Source: Plantago major
Taxonomy: Eukaryota; Streptophyta; Magnoliopsida; Lamiales; Plantaginaceae
Length of the DNA stretch: 64,000 nucleotides
Assembly: GCA_026545765.1 (NCBI GenBank)
Contig: JAIFAC010000112.1
Location: forward strand, 62,001 to 126,000
Direction of reading: 5' to 3'
Below the pieces are notes generated by a model. It saw only the letters and a program-made list of their open reading frames with translations, was not told the origin of the DNA and made no database searches. The position numbers and the translations under genes are program-made. This document shows positions 1 to 14,310 of this stretch, in pieces. Position 1 is the first letter of the stretch. Each line of letters starts with the position of its first letter.

Positions 1-1775
1 TGAAAAGCAAGCACCAAGTAGTTATAACAAACAATCGGTTGATCGGAGAATTCAATCGATTATTCGACTTCAAATCAGGATGATTTGGGTGGTGCCATGA
101 TTGAGGAATACCGTAGCCGCAATAGAAACCAGATCGACAGAAGTTGGTACTTGATATGCTTGAAAAGGCAAAAATCAAGGGTTTTCTATCCGCTTCTTCC
201 AAAGGAGTTTCTTCATCGATGTTCTGGAGTTTTACAACAACTCCACATTAATTTTCAAGATCTCTGAAGGCACTGAGACAGTGTCTATCAAGACCAAAGT
301 CCAAGGACAAGAAATCCGCTGACTAAACAGCCTTTTCAGAGTCGCTTGAACTTCAAAATCTTGGAAAGGATTTTGAAATCGACACCAAGGATGAAGATCT
401 CCTTGAAGGTGTGAAGCAACTATACAAAGGATGTGTGATCTTGACAAACCGTATACACCCATCGACTTTAATCTTGCTAACATAAGGACCGTATATCTTT
501 TCGTCCATCGATGTGTCATGTATCCTTCATGATGCTTTGATGGTCTACAAGGAGGTGTCACCGCTTAAGCCAAGAACGCTGGATGATGATGTTCTTGTTG
601 AGCTAACAAGACAAAAGGCCGAAAACCCTTTAATTGGGGAAGTACGCCTTCATGAAATTTGTGAAGAAGATATGCGCTTTGAGCCTAAAATCGTTAAGGG
701 CCTTGTTGAGCCAAAAGTCACAAAGAAGCTATGGACCAAAATTTGTTACTTCGAATGCTCGCATCGAGCTCAGAGAGACGGCAGATATTGCCAACAAGAA
801 CTCTACTACAAATATGAGTATACAAACTTGATGAAAAAGGTTACCGGATCTCGTAAAGGTTCCAAGAAGCGAAGATCAAGAGGTATCGAGGAAAAGTTAT
901 ACCAAGAAGCCTTAACTTCACTAAGAAGTCTCACGGCAAATCAAGGCACACCATCGAGGTTCGATTCCCAGATACTGACGTCACGCCGATGAACTCATCA
1001 ATGAAGATGAACTCATCAATGCCGCAAAAGAGGCATCGCCATCGAACAAGTAGACTCAAGAAGAGAAAGTGCTTTAAATGTGAAGACTATTACGAAGCCT
1101 TGGCGATGAACTCATAAATGCCGAAAAACTTCTAACTCTTCTCGCAGAAGCGAGGATTGTTGATAACTCGCTCCAGATTTCGATGACGAATCGGACGAGG
1201 AGAAGATCCCATCCCCAAGGTTCAAAAGTAACCAAGGCAAAGGGGAAGAACAAAAGGTCCAAGGTTGCTGAGAAAGCAACCAGCTCAAAGGATGCTGAGC
1301 AAGCACCTATAGCAAAGGTTGTTGGTGCCAACACACCATCAGGGAAAGTCACATATAAACAACTTCAAGAAGCCCTGATGAGTGGTGACCTAGTGTTGGT
1401 AGACGCTGATGTCAACACCACACTTAAAAATCGAAGAGCTCTCAACCGCTTCAAACTTCGCCTGCATAACCACAACAAATGCACAAGTGGTTGATGAAAT
1501 GGTAAATGAACTCCATTTCGACATGCCAGCAATGCAACATGCTGAAGAAAATCCTGCAAATGAGCAAGTTCCCCAACTCCAAGAGAGGGATCAAACTGAG
1601 AAACCTACTCAGAATGATCAACCAAGGGAGGCAACTGAGTTAGCCATACAGGAAGAGGTTGAAGTACCTCAAACTTCCAACAAAGAAGCAACACTGGAAC
1701 AACGAGACCAACTCATGGAAGGGTCACAAGTTCCAGAGACCACTCAAATTTGACATTGCTCAGTAGTAATGGTTG
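1..1775 (+). mobile_element. Copia copy C, left part of its 3' accessory region
   Basis: Fossil fragment. It matches, in opposite orientation, about 24.7-26.4 kb (copy B) and about 7.4-9.1 kb (copy A), so it is the upstream half of the family's accessory region in + orientation. Its reading frames encode a conserved but unassigned N-terminal part (513-992), a lysine-rich stretch (around 1,183-1,300) and a Gln/Glu-rich part (1,409-1,753). The fragment stops exactly where copy A begins, and the same region resumes at 15,986. Gag and pol of C must lie left of the window. It is broken, with several breaks. Confidence 0.8.
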
Positions 1776-2127
1776 TGTTGGTCCAGATAATCTGATAACG
1801 GCAAAGTAAAAGACTAGAGGGGGTGAATAGTCTTTTAAAACGCTTGTCGATAATAAATGTTTCTCGATATCTCAATAGATATCCGATACTTAGAATCGAA
1901 AAGTGAAGACTTAATAAAGATAAGTGTAGAAAGCTTAATAAGTGTGTGTGTGTCAAGTATAAATACGTAAACGTAAATGACACAAAGAAGTATAGTGGTA
2001 TCTCGAGGTATGAATCCTCCAACTAATCCAATTCGGTCTATCGAGACCTAGAATTCACTAGAACAGATAATTGAGATAACCTTACAATAATCCTATTCTA
2101 AGATTCTCAACAATCGGTTCCAACCAA

Positions 2128-2332
2128 ATGTTCCCCCGAGTTGTTCTCAGCTTCTTCAAATTAAGTACTTCCCATACCGTAAACCTTTGAGTTATTCCTA
2201 GCTTCCCAAGCTAAGTACTTCCTATACTCAATAACCTTGAGTTATTCCTTAGTTTCCCAAATCAAGTACTTCTTATACTCAGAACCTTGGAGTTATTCCC
2301 CATTTTTCAAACTAAGTACTTCATGTACCCAC
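2128..2332. repeat. Tandem 50-57 bp repeat inside LTR (copy A, left)
   Basis: About four degenerate units built on GAGTTATTCC, CTTCCCAAGCTAAGT and ACTTCCTATACTCA. The same array is present in the other LTRs at about 14,918-15,118, 19,650-19,796 and 33,505-33,655, so it belongs to the family's LTR. Confidence 0.7.
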
Positions 2333-2722
2333 GCCTTTTGGTGTCGGTTTTTCGAGTTGTCGATGAGCGCCTTAATAACTTTTCGCTTATTCAGATAGCT
2401 CGTGAACTGTTACTTAATACACTTTACAACAGATGGTATCTTGTTCGATTTTATCGACCTAAGTCTTATGATATCTGCTCAAGAGAATGAATCTCGTAAA
2501 GTTGATCTTTTGATTCACTCCTTCACGTATAGCTTTGCTTGTTTAGGATCGTGACATTTAGAACTTCAAGAGTTTATCAAGATCAAAAGCTTTAGTCGCA
2601 ATGTAAAGCTTTGATAATAAGTAAGATGCTTTGAGAGAGTAAGATCGTAGATCGTATGTTTCAATGTATTCAAAGGTTCTTCCGAGTCAGGTTCCGTGTT
2701 CTCTCAAGTTGTCTAAGTGTTG

Positions 2723-2732
2723 ATATTTATAG
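2723..2732 (-). promoter_or_regulatory. LTR TATA-like box
   Basis: CTATAAATAT on the minus strand, conserved at the equivalent place in all four LTRs (15,507, 20,170 and 34,029). In the complete LTR of copy B it is about 715 bp from the LTR 5' end, a plausible U3 promoter position. Confidence 0.5.
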
Positions 2733-3439
2733 ATGAATTTGAGTGCCGCTTGAATAGTATCCGCTAGCTCAAATTCAAACTATCGATATCGTGTATAAGA
2801 TCAGAAGGTGTTTTGTCTTCTTCTCGGTTGCCGCTGCTTTTATTCGCATATCTCCGTCTGCGCATTAAATGCTTTGTACTATACTCTTTGTCATGTAGTG
2901 TCAATCTTAACTATGCTTTGTATCGTAAACCGGTTATCGATTCTTTGCACGCCCTTATCTTCATTCTTCGATACCACTTGTTATTCATTGAAACAACTTT
3001 GTTTTCAATATCTTTCTTTTCGTAAACGTGGTTAATGCTCAAGGTATCGAGAATAGATATCTGTGGACACTTTCCTTGTTTTCGATATGTATCTCATTTC
3101 TCGATATCTCTTGTGACACGCTTTGTTTGAAACTGCTCGTGTCTACAAGATATCCGCTAAGATATTTGAATAATGTATTCAAGAATCTTGTGCGCTTTCT
3201 TCAAATCTTCAAATGTTGTCGAGCTTCGCTTGATGTCTTCTTCTCGGTCTTATCTTCATAAAATAAAATTACATTTTGAGACCTAACATCCTATACAAGA
3301 TTAGCTAGACTATCATACTTAGCGGGTTTCTTTACAATGTTCAAGTGAACCAAGAGTACTAATCACCTTTTCGAGACTAAGATAAGTCATCATGTTGTCG
3401 AACAAAATCTAAACAGATATTCTAACAAAATATCTAACA

Positions 3440-6400
3440 AATTTCCATTTTGATCAACCAACGATGACTATCTTCCCTATTACAACTGGATGAGGAAACA
3501 ATCCACCACTTAATCATTTCTTGAGATCTTTCAAATCATATAATTAAGTGCGTAAAGTAGACATCAACCAAATCACAAGGTGTGATCTTTCTTTGACAAG
3601 TTATCTTTTATAGAATACTATCCGAGAGTAAGTTCTTCGATAAGTCGCAACTTAAGATTACGTATAACTTTAATACGTGATACGCTTAAGCTCACCAAAG
3701 AAAAATACAAAACTACATAGTAAATTAGGACAACAGAGTAACCAAGCTCCAAGTAAACATCCTAAAGAACTAGTCTTCAAGTCTTCAATCTTCAAGTCTT
3801 CAACAAAATTTCTATGGATCACCGCAAATTTCCTATCTCCAAACCTTTGATGTCATCGAATAATCATAGAGAAGAGTTCGACAAGCATCTCGTGTCTCTA
3901 GCAAATCCACGTACTTCTTTGTAGGTTTTGCAGGATTTTTCGCAAAATGCTTCACCCATGTGTACTTTCCCCACTTCGTGCATGCTCTATTCGATATCCT
4001 CAAAGCTTGAAGTATTCATAGATAATCTTCAGATATCCGATGTCACCCTGTATTGATCTTCCGATAGAACGACTCATGTGGTTCCACAAAGAAGTCTTGG
4101 TCTTGTGCCCGTTCTCGTGATATTCGTAATCTTGTGCACATCATCCGCTTTCCATATGAACAATCATCGAGAGGTCCTTCTTCACGGCTTCAATTCTCTT
4201 GACAACTTCAAAATCCAACCATGCTTTGATGTGATTGGTGTTGATCAAGGTAGGTTTATTCTTTCTCCATGCCATAAGTCGCTTGAGGATTGGTTCGAAA
4301 TCTTGAATTTACCAATAGATGTTTAAGTTTCGTAATCCAATAGCCATTTTTCCGATTGATGCACCAGAGATGAGGAATCATTGTCATACTTCACATACTC
4401 AATTTTGGCTTCTTCGCCCGAGTGGAAGTCGACTTTGTCTTTGTTCACCTCTCATTGCTCCTTTTCTCGCTTGAATTCTCTTTGGGGTTGTCGCTGAAGA
4501 ACTACCACCTCGATAGACTTGGTATTTCCAGAGGGTGTTTTAGCCGCAGGCTTTGCAAATGGCTGCCCGCTAGATTTCAAGTTTCCTTTTTCTGTGAAGA
4601 GGAGCTTCATCTTCATCAGTCTCTTCATCATCTTCATCAAGATCAATTCTTGTGAGATCTTTGTAGCCTTCTTCATTGCCCCTGACTTGATTTGACCTTC
4701 TTCTTCTTCTTCGTAAGATTCATCAATCCTCTAACTTGTCTTCTCCTCGAGCCTTCGTACTTTGGAGGTTTCGTGCCATGGCCCTTGTTACCATTTTGGT
4801 TCCTTCAGTAGGTCTTTGGGAAGCAGCTTGGCTTGAGGAGGGTTCATTGATTCTGAGTGGTGGCTGGGAAGTTTTTCTTCTTCCTTTCTGAGCCGCACCA
4901 GCTCCAGATTTCTTCTTGTTTTCATCTCCTTCTTCCCATTCCCCCTGACTTAGAGGTCCAGATTTGTACTTTCTTTCCCCCTTAGTCATTGTCATCAACT
5001 CACCTCATAAAGGAATCAAAGAGAGTCAAAATGCCCTTGTAAATAGTTGTGCAAAGGACCAACTTCAAGTTCGCTTTGAGTTCCTGATTTTGCTTGATAA
5101 GTCCATTGTCCTTATCATGAGCTCGCCAATGGGCCTAGGATGGCATCTGCTCAGCAAAGGTAACTTGCCTCTTGAAAAGCTTTTTTCACTAAAGACACAT
5201 CATCGCCCTTATCATTCCTGCATCTTTCCGAGCAATGACTATGCTAGTAGTTCTCTCGAGTGATGAGCTCAAGAACTTTCTCATTTCGTAGGGATCAAGC
5301 AATTACTTCCTTGTTATGTGAAGACATCTCCTTATTCAGAGCAAAAGATTGGTACCGCCATGTATTCATGGGAGTGGACGTCATGGCTTGTTGTAGATTG
5401 TAGGAGCAATCAACTTTCTTTTCAAGTGAGAAACCGCTAAATGTTCATGTCGGTGCTCGCCAAAGTCTTGTCTTCTTCATCATCCGAGTGATTATCCCAA
5501 AGGATCTTCATCCTCTTAGACATTTTCATCAATCAGATCAAGTCCAAAGAACCATCTCGTAGATTGGTTTCTTTCCTTTCGGGAGGAGGATGGTACTTCT
5601 TCAAGATGATGCAGCCTTTAGCATCATGTTTGACTTCGACATACTTGTTCAAGATCGGTATTTGTCGCTTAGCATTAACAACATCCTTTAGTTCTTCAAC
5701 CGCAGAGAGTAAGCATTGATTTCTTCGAGGTATTGATCTTCTAGTTGATCGCTTTTCTCCGGATTGAGCTATTTGATCTTCCAATTGAAGATGTAGTCGT
5801 TGTTCTTCTTCCAACAGCTTGTCCGAGTTGAGCACTTCCGGTCCGAGTGTTTAATATTTTCGATTGATTTCGTAGAGCTCAACTACTTGTTCTCAGAGTA
5901 ATCGCGGTTGGTTAGAAGATGGACGAGTAGATTTCGAGGTGATGAAGACGGAAATTTCGGAAGTCTTCTCGCTTGCTTTTCAGCTTGAGGCAATGTTTTT
6001 CCGTGAAATTCTCCGTCCTCGTGCAGGGCATCATCATCATCCTTTTGTCATTATCATCCTTTTCGTGATGGTCGGGAGGTTCATCAAAGTAATTTTCATC
6101 CATTTCTTCCTCCTCATCATCTTCGATACAAGATTGATCACTCGATAGTGATCTTCGCCCATTAACTTCTTCTTGTTCGTAAGGTATGAATTGCGTAGTT
6201 CGGGGCGTAATCTTGAATGCCATCTGTAATCTTGTCTCACCATCCGCCTGCTCAAAGGCATGTATCAAACTATGCGCCACTTCTCGAAAAGTCCTCGTGT
6301 AGTAGAGTCGCGAATCAATGTTGTTCAGAGGGAACATTGCTTCGACATACGCTTCTGTGTCAAGAGCTCGTGCTCGTCCGGTTGGTTGATCGCTATTCTC

Positions 6401-9400
6401 AATATTTCGTAGAGATCAGAGCACCTTAACTTCGCCATTTCTTGAAGCATTGAATATGCTTGTGGTGTGAGCTTTGAAGAAGTGAAGTAGTCCTTGTTTC
6501 TTCAATGGGAACTCGCTTTGCATCCGCTTGAGCCTCGAAAGAAAGAGTTTTGAGTGAGTTTCAAAACTTTTGTAGATATCTCGAGTAGAAGTGTAGTTTA
6601 GTTTCGAGTTACCCGAGTATGAACATCGTGCCTGATACTTGTTCTACAGAGACGATTGGTGTCTCGAGATATCTTGTGAGGTGGAGACTTGGGAGTCCGT
6701 CCTCATCAACCTTTCTTTCTTGAACCCGAGATAAATACAATACTTAGGAAATAGTTTGAAAGAATCTATGCATAAATATGCTTTTAATGAATTCGATTTG
6801 AGCTACTTACTTCCTCATCGTGAAGCTCAGATTCATTTTCTTTAAACTTGTGCGCTTCGTGTTCTTCGAGTGATGTTGCCTCGTGGGCTTCATCAATTTC
6901 CATTGATGGGAAGTAACTTTATCCCTTGCATTTCTACTCAAGTAGCCTGTAAGTAGAAAGTATTGATTATTAGAAGAGATAAATGATAACCTGTGATGAA
7001 GAATACTTATCACTGATTGTCATATACCTTCAAGTTTGAAGGCTCAAGATGAGTTCTTCGTAAACCTTGTTGGTTTCGGTTTGTCTCGCATTTATGCCTT
7101 TATCTTCTTCCATCTCAGCTGGAGCCTTAGAAACATTTATCATGAATGAGCATACAAACATTTTTACGAAAATTAGTTCTTTAAGAATCATTTACCTGTG
7201 GCATGTGCTCGTATTTCAAGAGTCGAGGTCAAGGAACCTCTTTTTCAAGATCTCGAGGTAAGCTTCTTCCTCTTGTTTCGCTTCTAACTCAAATTGTAAT
7301 AAAGAAATTTTATAAGGTAACAAGATTTATAAGTATAAAATTTTTCACAAGGTAAGAGTTAAACCACCATTTACCCGACCAGCCAGTCGATTGGTCTCGA
7401 ACTTGTGACCTTTCTATACATTGGTCGCCTTGTCCCAAAGGCAGCTTTTGTTTGAAGTTTCGTACTTCACACCTTTCCCGAGTATGCAACTCATTGTCTC
7501 CCCGTTGATCATTCGAGTAGATGTCTCAGCTTGATCCCTCTCATCGAGTCAGAACCCGCCAATTACAGATTTTCTTCAAAGATATCAGTATTGTCGGTAA
7601 TTCAAAATGGAGTTCATTTACCATTTCATCAACCACTTGGTTGTGGTTGTTGTGTTTGTGGTTGTTGTGGTTGGAAGCGTAAGATTGATCAAGAGAGTGT
7701 TCTTCCGATTCTTAGATGTGGCATTTCCACCAAAGATTCCGCCAAAGACTAAAATACCACTCATCGTGGCTTTGTGAAGTTGTGCAAGAGAGTCATTCTC
7801 GATGATGTGTTTGCACCAACAACCTTTGCTATAGGTTCAAGAACGTGGTGTGGTTCTTCTTCGATACCTTATCACCGCCATTTTTCAAGAATCTTAGCCC
7901 TCTTTGTTCCTTTTATGACTTGAGAGATGACTAGTTCATCATCTTCATCGCCGAGCTCTCATCAAGATTGGGAACCGATTGGTCCATTATTCCTTCTTGC
8001 TTCGCAGATGGGGCTTCGTGTCTTCACCATTCTTGGCAAAGATTTATGAGTTCATCAACAAGGCTTTCGCATTAGTCGCAACATTTCCGAAAGCACTTTC
8101 TCTTGCCGAGTTTACTTGTTCAAGAGTTGATAACTCTTTTGGCAAGATTGATGAGTTCATCCGCCATGCTTGCAGATATCCGAGAATCGACAACCTCTTT
8201 AGGTGTGTCTTCCGATTTGCCAGACTTCTTTCAAGTTCCTGCTTCGGTCGCAACCTTTCTTCGTATATCTTTTCGATTTTCTCTTAGACCTTTCGAGACC
8301 CAAGAACCTTTTTCATCGATTTGTATACTGCATTTGTAGTAAGTTATCATGATTTCAATTGCCTCGAGCTCAATGCCAAGCTTTTCCAGAAGTAGCATAT
8401 CTTCGCACTATATCCCATCGTGGCCTTTCGCTCATTTAGTCCTTTGACAATCTTAGGCTCAAGCCTTCAATCTTCTTCACGAATTTCATGAAGGCGCATT
8501 TTCCCGCTTAAAAGGGTTTTCCAATTTCGTCTTGTCGATTCAGCAAGAACATCATGATCCATCGCTCGGGCTTATCCGTCAAGACCTCCTTGTAGACCAT
8601 CAAAGCATCTGTGAAGAATGCAAGCTAGTACATCCCAGGAACCAACAGATGTCCGGTTCGATGTCGAAGCTTGAACTCAAGGGTGTATCTGATTTTTCAA
8701 GATCACACACGTCACTGTAAAGTTCTTTAACACCTTCAAGGAGTTCATCATCCTTGGTGTTTATTTCAAAATCCTTTCCAAGATTTTGAACCTTAAACAA
8801 CTTACGTAGTTGTTAAGTCCGTATGATTTCTTTCCTTCGATCGAGGTTTTGATAGACACTATTTCAAAGGTTTCGATACACAGAAATAATCCTGAGTTGT
8901 TGTAAAATTCCAACACATCGAGTGATGAAATTCCAATCGGCAGCGATAGAAAACCCTCGATTTGTGCCTTTTCAAGCATGTCAAGAATCAATTTTCGTCA
9001 CTTTGGTTTTCTATCATGGCGTGAGGTATTCTCAACCATGGCACCACCCCAAATCATTCTCAGGACTTGAAGTCCAATGGTTAGGATTAAAAGCTCCTAC
9101 CAACATTGTTAATAATAACTAACTCGTGTTTGCTTTTCAAAGATTACAAAGGAGTATTGGGATTTCAGATCAAGTGTTCTTGGAAGCCATCTCTTTATAT
9201 AGTATAGGATTTGAAGCTTGTGTTTGAAAGAGATTCGATTGAGTGATTCTTTTCGTAAAAACTTAATCAAGATTTGCAGAGATTTTAGAGATGTTGCAGG
9301 ATTAGAGAAGATTTTTGCTATTTTGATGCAAGTTGAAATTCGGATTAGGCAAAAGTGATTTTCTTTGCCAAAATCCTATATATATAGCAAGTGAATCTCA

Positions 9401-9880
9401 ATGCATAAATACATACAAATTGATTTTGTGTGTACGTATCTGTGAATTGCAAGCCGACATGATCAAAAGTTACTTCGACATTAAATGCAAAGTGGTCTTT
9501 GTCGGAATTTTTACAGTCCACTATTTACTGTGAATTAATTTCATTGCTCAGATTAAGCGCTTGAATTCATCAAGGGTCACCATTGCTTTTCAAAGAATGA
9601 TCACAATTAACAAATGTAATTGTGCCCATTTAATGAATTTTGGCTAATAGCTATCGAATCACAATTGCTTTGAGCAAGGACACCGCTCAGATCAATCAGC
9701 CTTATACTTAGGATTTTTCCAAGTTTTTCATCAAGATAGAAATAATGCGAAGTTTCAAGAGAGTAGTTGATCGCAGATAGTTATACTATTCTCTTTAGTG
9801 TTCCCTGCTTATAGAATGATTCAGATATCCGAGTTCCGCCTCGTAGATCTTAAGCTATCTTTTGCTCTTTATCCTTTTGA
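3440..9880 (-). mobile_element. Copy A accessory region between pol and 3' LTR
   Basis: About 6.4 kb lying downstream of pol in element sense. It aligns by eye along its length with the accessory region of copy B (20,884-27,100) and with the two pieces of C. Recognisable shared blocks are a conserved N-terminal part (about 8.3-9.1 kb), a lysine/serine-rich part, an acidic D/E-rich part (5,912-6,337) and a final block near 3.8-4.3 kb. I do not recognise a known protein family. It is broken, with many breaks. The position is that of the envelope-like or extra ORF of Sireviruses, but no envelope signature was seen. Confidence 0.65.
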
Positions 9881-9883
9881 CTT

Positions 9884-10006
9884 CGGATACCCGCCCAGAT
9901 ACCTCTTCTCTCTATTCTCGATACCTGCTCCAGATATCTCTTCTCTATTCCGGATACCTGCCAGATATCTCTTCTCTCTTTCCGGATACCTGCTCCAGAT
10001 ATCCGA
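9884..10006. repeat. Minisatellite at the end of pol, copy A
   Basis: About four units of roughly 30 bp with the core GGATACCTGCTCCAGATATC followed by a TCTTCTCT spacer. A related array occupies about 27,129-27,240 in copy B. Read on the minus strand, units encode short EQVSGK/EEIS-like repeats next to the RNase H end. Confidence 0.7.
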
Positions 10007-12300
10007 ACTTTTCGCTCATTGGTAGTTCCATTAGTCCAAGACTATGTCTTAAGGCTAAGAATCTACTTTCTTGTAGTGGCTTAGTGAAGATATCTGCAAG
10101 TTGGTCTTCAGTGCCAATCTTGAGTATCTCTATATTGCCTTTTATAAATGGAACTAGTTTCCAGACTTTGTTTCTCTCAAATTGATCCAACTCTTCTTGC
10201 ATTGCAGAGATCCAGTCTTGGTCTCCTAATGCTTCTTCTGTGTTTTTAGGTTCAATATTCGAGATGAAACATCCAAAGAGAGAGTTAGCATTTTCAGCTA
10301 TTGCTCTCCTAGTCCTAACACCCTGATTAATTGGTCCAATTATATCCTTTGTAGGATGATCTTTGATCCATTTCATCATAGGTTTAGTGCTAGTAGGATC
10401 AATATCCAGGTGATCTGAATGTGAATCACTAAGATTTTGATTTGATACTTTTTCAGTATCTGAGATATCTGACATATGGGAAATGTCATGGATATCTGAC
10501 ACTTTTTCAGTGTTAGGGATATCTGAGACATGCATTTCAGCATTCTCTTTTTCAGATACCTCTTCATGATGAAGGTTCTCAGTAACCTGTTCCATTTCTG
10601 GAAAACTCATAGGAAATTCTTCATCATGTCTGTGAGTCATCTTGTTGTTACTAGGCTTTTCAAGCTTTCCTACGTCAGAGTCATCCTCACTTTCCATAAA
10701 GATGTTTTTCCTTTCTGAGGATTCTTCTTTAGGATCCCTCAGTAATAGTTCTTTGAACTTTTCTGAGAGTTCATCAATAGGAGGTGTTTTCTTATTTCCT
10801 TCATAGAATACAACATGAACTGATTCTTCAATTTTCTTTGTTCTTTTGTTGTAAACTCTGTAAGCTTTGCTATTTGTGGAATAGCCAAGAAAAACACCTT
10901 CATCCGCTTTCGTTGAAATGTTCTCGATAATCTTTCCCATTGTTTAGAACAAAACATCTACAACCAAATACTCTCGATGTTTGATATTAGGAGGTCTTCT
11001 AACCAAGATTTCATAGGGGTCCTGCCATGGTGTTTGTTTATCAAGCATCTGCTCGAAAGTGTAGCAGTCAGGTTTACAGCCTTCAACCCAATATATTTCA
11101 CTTATCTCAAGGTCACTAGCATTGTCCTTGCCTTCTTTATGGTTCTGCTTTTCTCGCAACACCATTTTGTTAAGGTGTTCTTACAGAGGAAAGTTGGTGT
11201 TGTATACCTTGCAGTACAAACTCCTTTATGTAATCGTTGACAAACTCAGACTATGGTCTGCTCTCGATTGCAGATACCTTGTCATTCTTCATGACTTCAA
11301 GCTTTTTCAAAGAAGTTTGGTATGTCCACCGCATCGACTTGGTTTCGTAAAGACAACCCAAGTGAATCTTGAGAAGTCATCTACAACAACTGCATTCATA
11401 CTTCTTTCCTCGCATAACTAGTTACGTATGATTCAAATAGATCCATATGTAAAGTTGCGTGGTCTAACACTAGAGTGTCTGATTTTCGATTTGAAAGAGA
11501 TCTTAGATTGTTTCCCATCCGACAAAGTGTAATGTATACCATCCTTTCTCAAAGATGTTCGAAGACCAACCACTAACTCTTTCGGCAAGTCTATTCGTAG
11601 TTTTGAAGTTCAAGTGACTCATTCTTTTGTGCCATAACCAAGGTTCTTCCTGTGAACAGATTGACTCACCATGAGACATTCTTCACCAGGCAGATGCCCA
11701 ATCGACAACATAAAGACCGCTTTTCCGCCATTCAACTAAGACTGGCTCATTGACTCATTGTCAATTAGTTTGCGATTTAGCTTTGAATTTTATAGTAAAA
11801 CCCTTGTCTCAAAACTGCTCATGCTAAATAGATCAGATTTCAAATCCTTAACATGTAATACGCCGCTGATTGTTAAAGTTCTAATTTGACGCTAAATCCT
11901 GCAGAGGGATTTAATTCTCCTCCAAAGAACTGATATCCGGTCCCGTGTTGCAAGCTTTGTAATCAACCAGATTTGCTTTTTCCCATGTGCTTTCCGCATG
12001 CACTATCAAATAGCCATTGTGCTTTAGTCCAGAAGCATTCTGCACAACAGAAACATGAGATTAGGTTCTCATATCTTTGATGGAACCGCTGTAATCAAAA
12101 GTTCTTCCAAAGATGAATCCATTTTTGAATGAATTTCTTTGAAATATGCTTTGTCGACAGAACGTAAGGAGGAATTCTTTTTGAATGAAAGTTATCATTA
12201 GTAAGAATTATTTTCTTCCTGTGTGTTCCTAGGTGCTCCATATGATGCTTTCAGACTGTCAGTTTCGAGTTTGCTTTTCAAAGAACTTAGCCTTCCTCAT
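9945..12300 (-). mobile_element. Copy A pol remnant (protease/integrase, RNase H end)
   Basis: The longest frame (9,945-10,940, 331 codons) starts with the integrase C-terminal signature GVFLGYSTNSKAYRVYN. It continues through a Ser/Asp/Glu-rich linker with repeated DISDTEKVS-like units and ends with the Copia RNase H tail (EDQLADIFTKPL). Integrase pieces (SEIYWVE...PNIKH) lie at 10,944-11,165. Protease and pre-integrase remnants lie at about 11.5-12.2 kb. The reverse transcriptase core was not found. It is a broken fossil, shorter in pol than copy B. Confidence 0.75.
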
Positions 12301-12339
12301 GCATTTCTTCTAGCCCTGCATTCAGATTTTAGTGGCTTG

Positions 12340-14310
12340 ATTTAACTTCCACTTCGATAATTTCTTTGAGCAATTCTAGCTTTCACCATCGCTCTTGCTC
12401 CCCGCCATTCATGAGCAAGTTTTTTCCGATGCCTTTGTAGCCAATGCCGCTTTGAGCACTTGAAGCTATCTCGAGGTCTTTTCTCAAAGCCTTTGCTAGT
12501 CTCTCGTCGATCCAATTTCTTTCCGTAAAAGTGACATGAGAATTTGCTACCTGCAATTCTACCTTTTTGAGAGACATAGCACTGTGGGTGTTTACACTTT
12601 TCAGTGCTGTGTTTCTTTTCAGAAACATACCCAACATTTTTGTTTTTGACTTGTTTTTCCCACAAAGGTCTAGTCGCAACTGCCTTTCCTTTGTCAACAA
12701 TCTTTGTCTTTTCACCGATACTATAGATTGCATGGGAACCGCCTTTGAAAGTACTTACAAATGTTCTTTTCTCCTTACTCTTACTCAGAGTGATAGAACA
12801 ATCTGTCTGTGTATTCAGCCCAAGTCCTTTCTTCTCTTAAGTAATATTGTACTTCAGTAAGAGTGTCACTAGCTTTGGCATAAGATTGAAAAGATAGTTC
12901 TTTGTTCTTGAGTTCCTTGTTTTCAGAAAAAAGATTTTCATAATTCTTTCGTAACTCAAATTTATCGCTTTTCATGTGACTTTTCAATTTCATATATCCG
13001 AGCTTTGAGAAATGCATTTTAGCATCCTCTCTCGATTCTTTAACTAATTGAGAATTTTCCTTTCAAGAGAATTCTTTTCTTCAAGGTTTCATTTAGCTCG
13101 GATCATTAGAAATTCTCTTCATAGATGTCAAGTTCTTTCCGAGATTTTCTAGATTTTTATTTCCTCTTCATCACTTTCATAAGTGTAGCAAGAAGTATGT
13201 GTTACCTCATCAGCCATAAGATGCTTTTCTATGTTGAGATGTCCGGTCCAATTTCAAAGAACTCCACACATTTCATTCTTCTTGAGGTCAAGTCGATTAT
13301 ATCATGAGTAACTCCACATAATTTCGTGATGGTAGAGTTGAATCATCTGAATTGTCATCTTCGTAACTGCCTCAACGCCTAGAGCATCCAAATTGAATTT
13401 GGATTTTCTTTCTTTCTTCGCTAACAAAGCTCGCTTCTTCAAGATTCTTCTATCTTTCTTGTCCTCGTCCTTATTTTGTTGAGGGCAGGACAATCCTTCT
13501 TGAAATGGCTGTGTTTCGGCTAATAGAAACAGATATCGCTTCCAATTTCGCTCTCAAGACATGATGCTTTCTCAATGGGTTTTCAAATAGCTTTTGCTTA
13601 TTTTTGTATCGTGATAGTTTGAGCCTAGATGCTTTTTCACTTCTCTTCGCCTTTCTTCTCAATTTCGACCGACAAATTTACTCATTTGCTTTGGCAGAAG
13701 AGCATCCTCGCCTCCTCCTTGCTTTTCTTCTTTGAAGTTCCTTGAGTAACTAGAGCAACATTCGCAACTTTTCATTGTTTGTTCTCTCCGAGTTGTCTCA
13801 TAGTCAACAAAGAGCAAGATGAGAGAAAAGTTCCACCGAGTGATATTCGCATACCTTGGTTAAAATAAAAGAATTTAGTATGCTCATGTGGTTAAGACTT
13901 CAATAGTCTTAATCTTTCCGACTAAGAGTATCTATTGCTTTCCCTGTCGCCATATCACTCATGAGAGTGGTAAATCAAATCAAGTTCTTCCAGAGTTTCA
14001 TGGGACCTTGCTTGAAATTTTGAAATTTCAACTTTAGAACTTCAACTTGTTTTCCTTGGTTTTCTGGGCCCGCACAGATTTCTTCAATCAGCCGCATAAC
14101 TTTCGCCGCTTTTAGCACCCCACAATTTACATCGTATGTGCTCGTGTCGATCCGATGATGATGTTACGAGCTTGACCATCCAGACGATTTCTCTTGGCAT
14201 CTTCGATGTCCGTAGTTCTCTGCTTTCGTTCGAATAACGTGACCAGAGATCTTCCACTAGTCGACGATCTGCTTGTGAAGATCCTTCGCTTGATCTCCGC
14301 TCTTCCACTC
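12340..14310 (-). mobile_element. Copy A gag remnant
   Basis: Several short minus-strand frames match the gag of copy B (31,225-33,026), including a basic SRLKLSRYKN stretch at 13,471-13,662 and an N-terminal part near 14.1-14.3 kb. It is a broken fossil. Identity rests on co-linearity with copy B. Confidence 0.65.

Larger units (their letters stand above)
1776..3439 (-). repeat. 3' LTR of copy A
   Basis: On the + strand it starts TGTTGGTCC and ends CTAACA, so the minus-strand LTR runs TGTTAG...CCAACA. It is 1,664 bp, long for Copia. It matches 14,577-15,985 over most of its length and the LTRs of copy B more distantly. It contains a tandem 50-57 bp motif and a minus-strand TATA-like box. 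Confidence 0.85.

Noticed and set aside
1-1775. Host gene at the left edge
   Set aside because: The same sequence occurs in copies A and B within an LTR element, so it belongs to the element.
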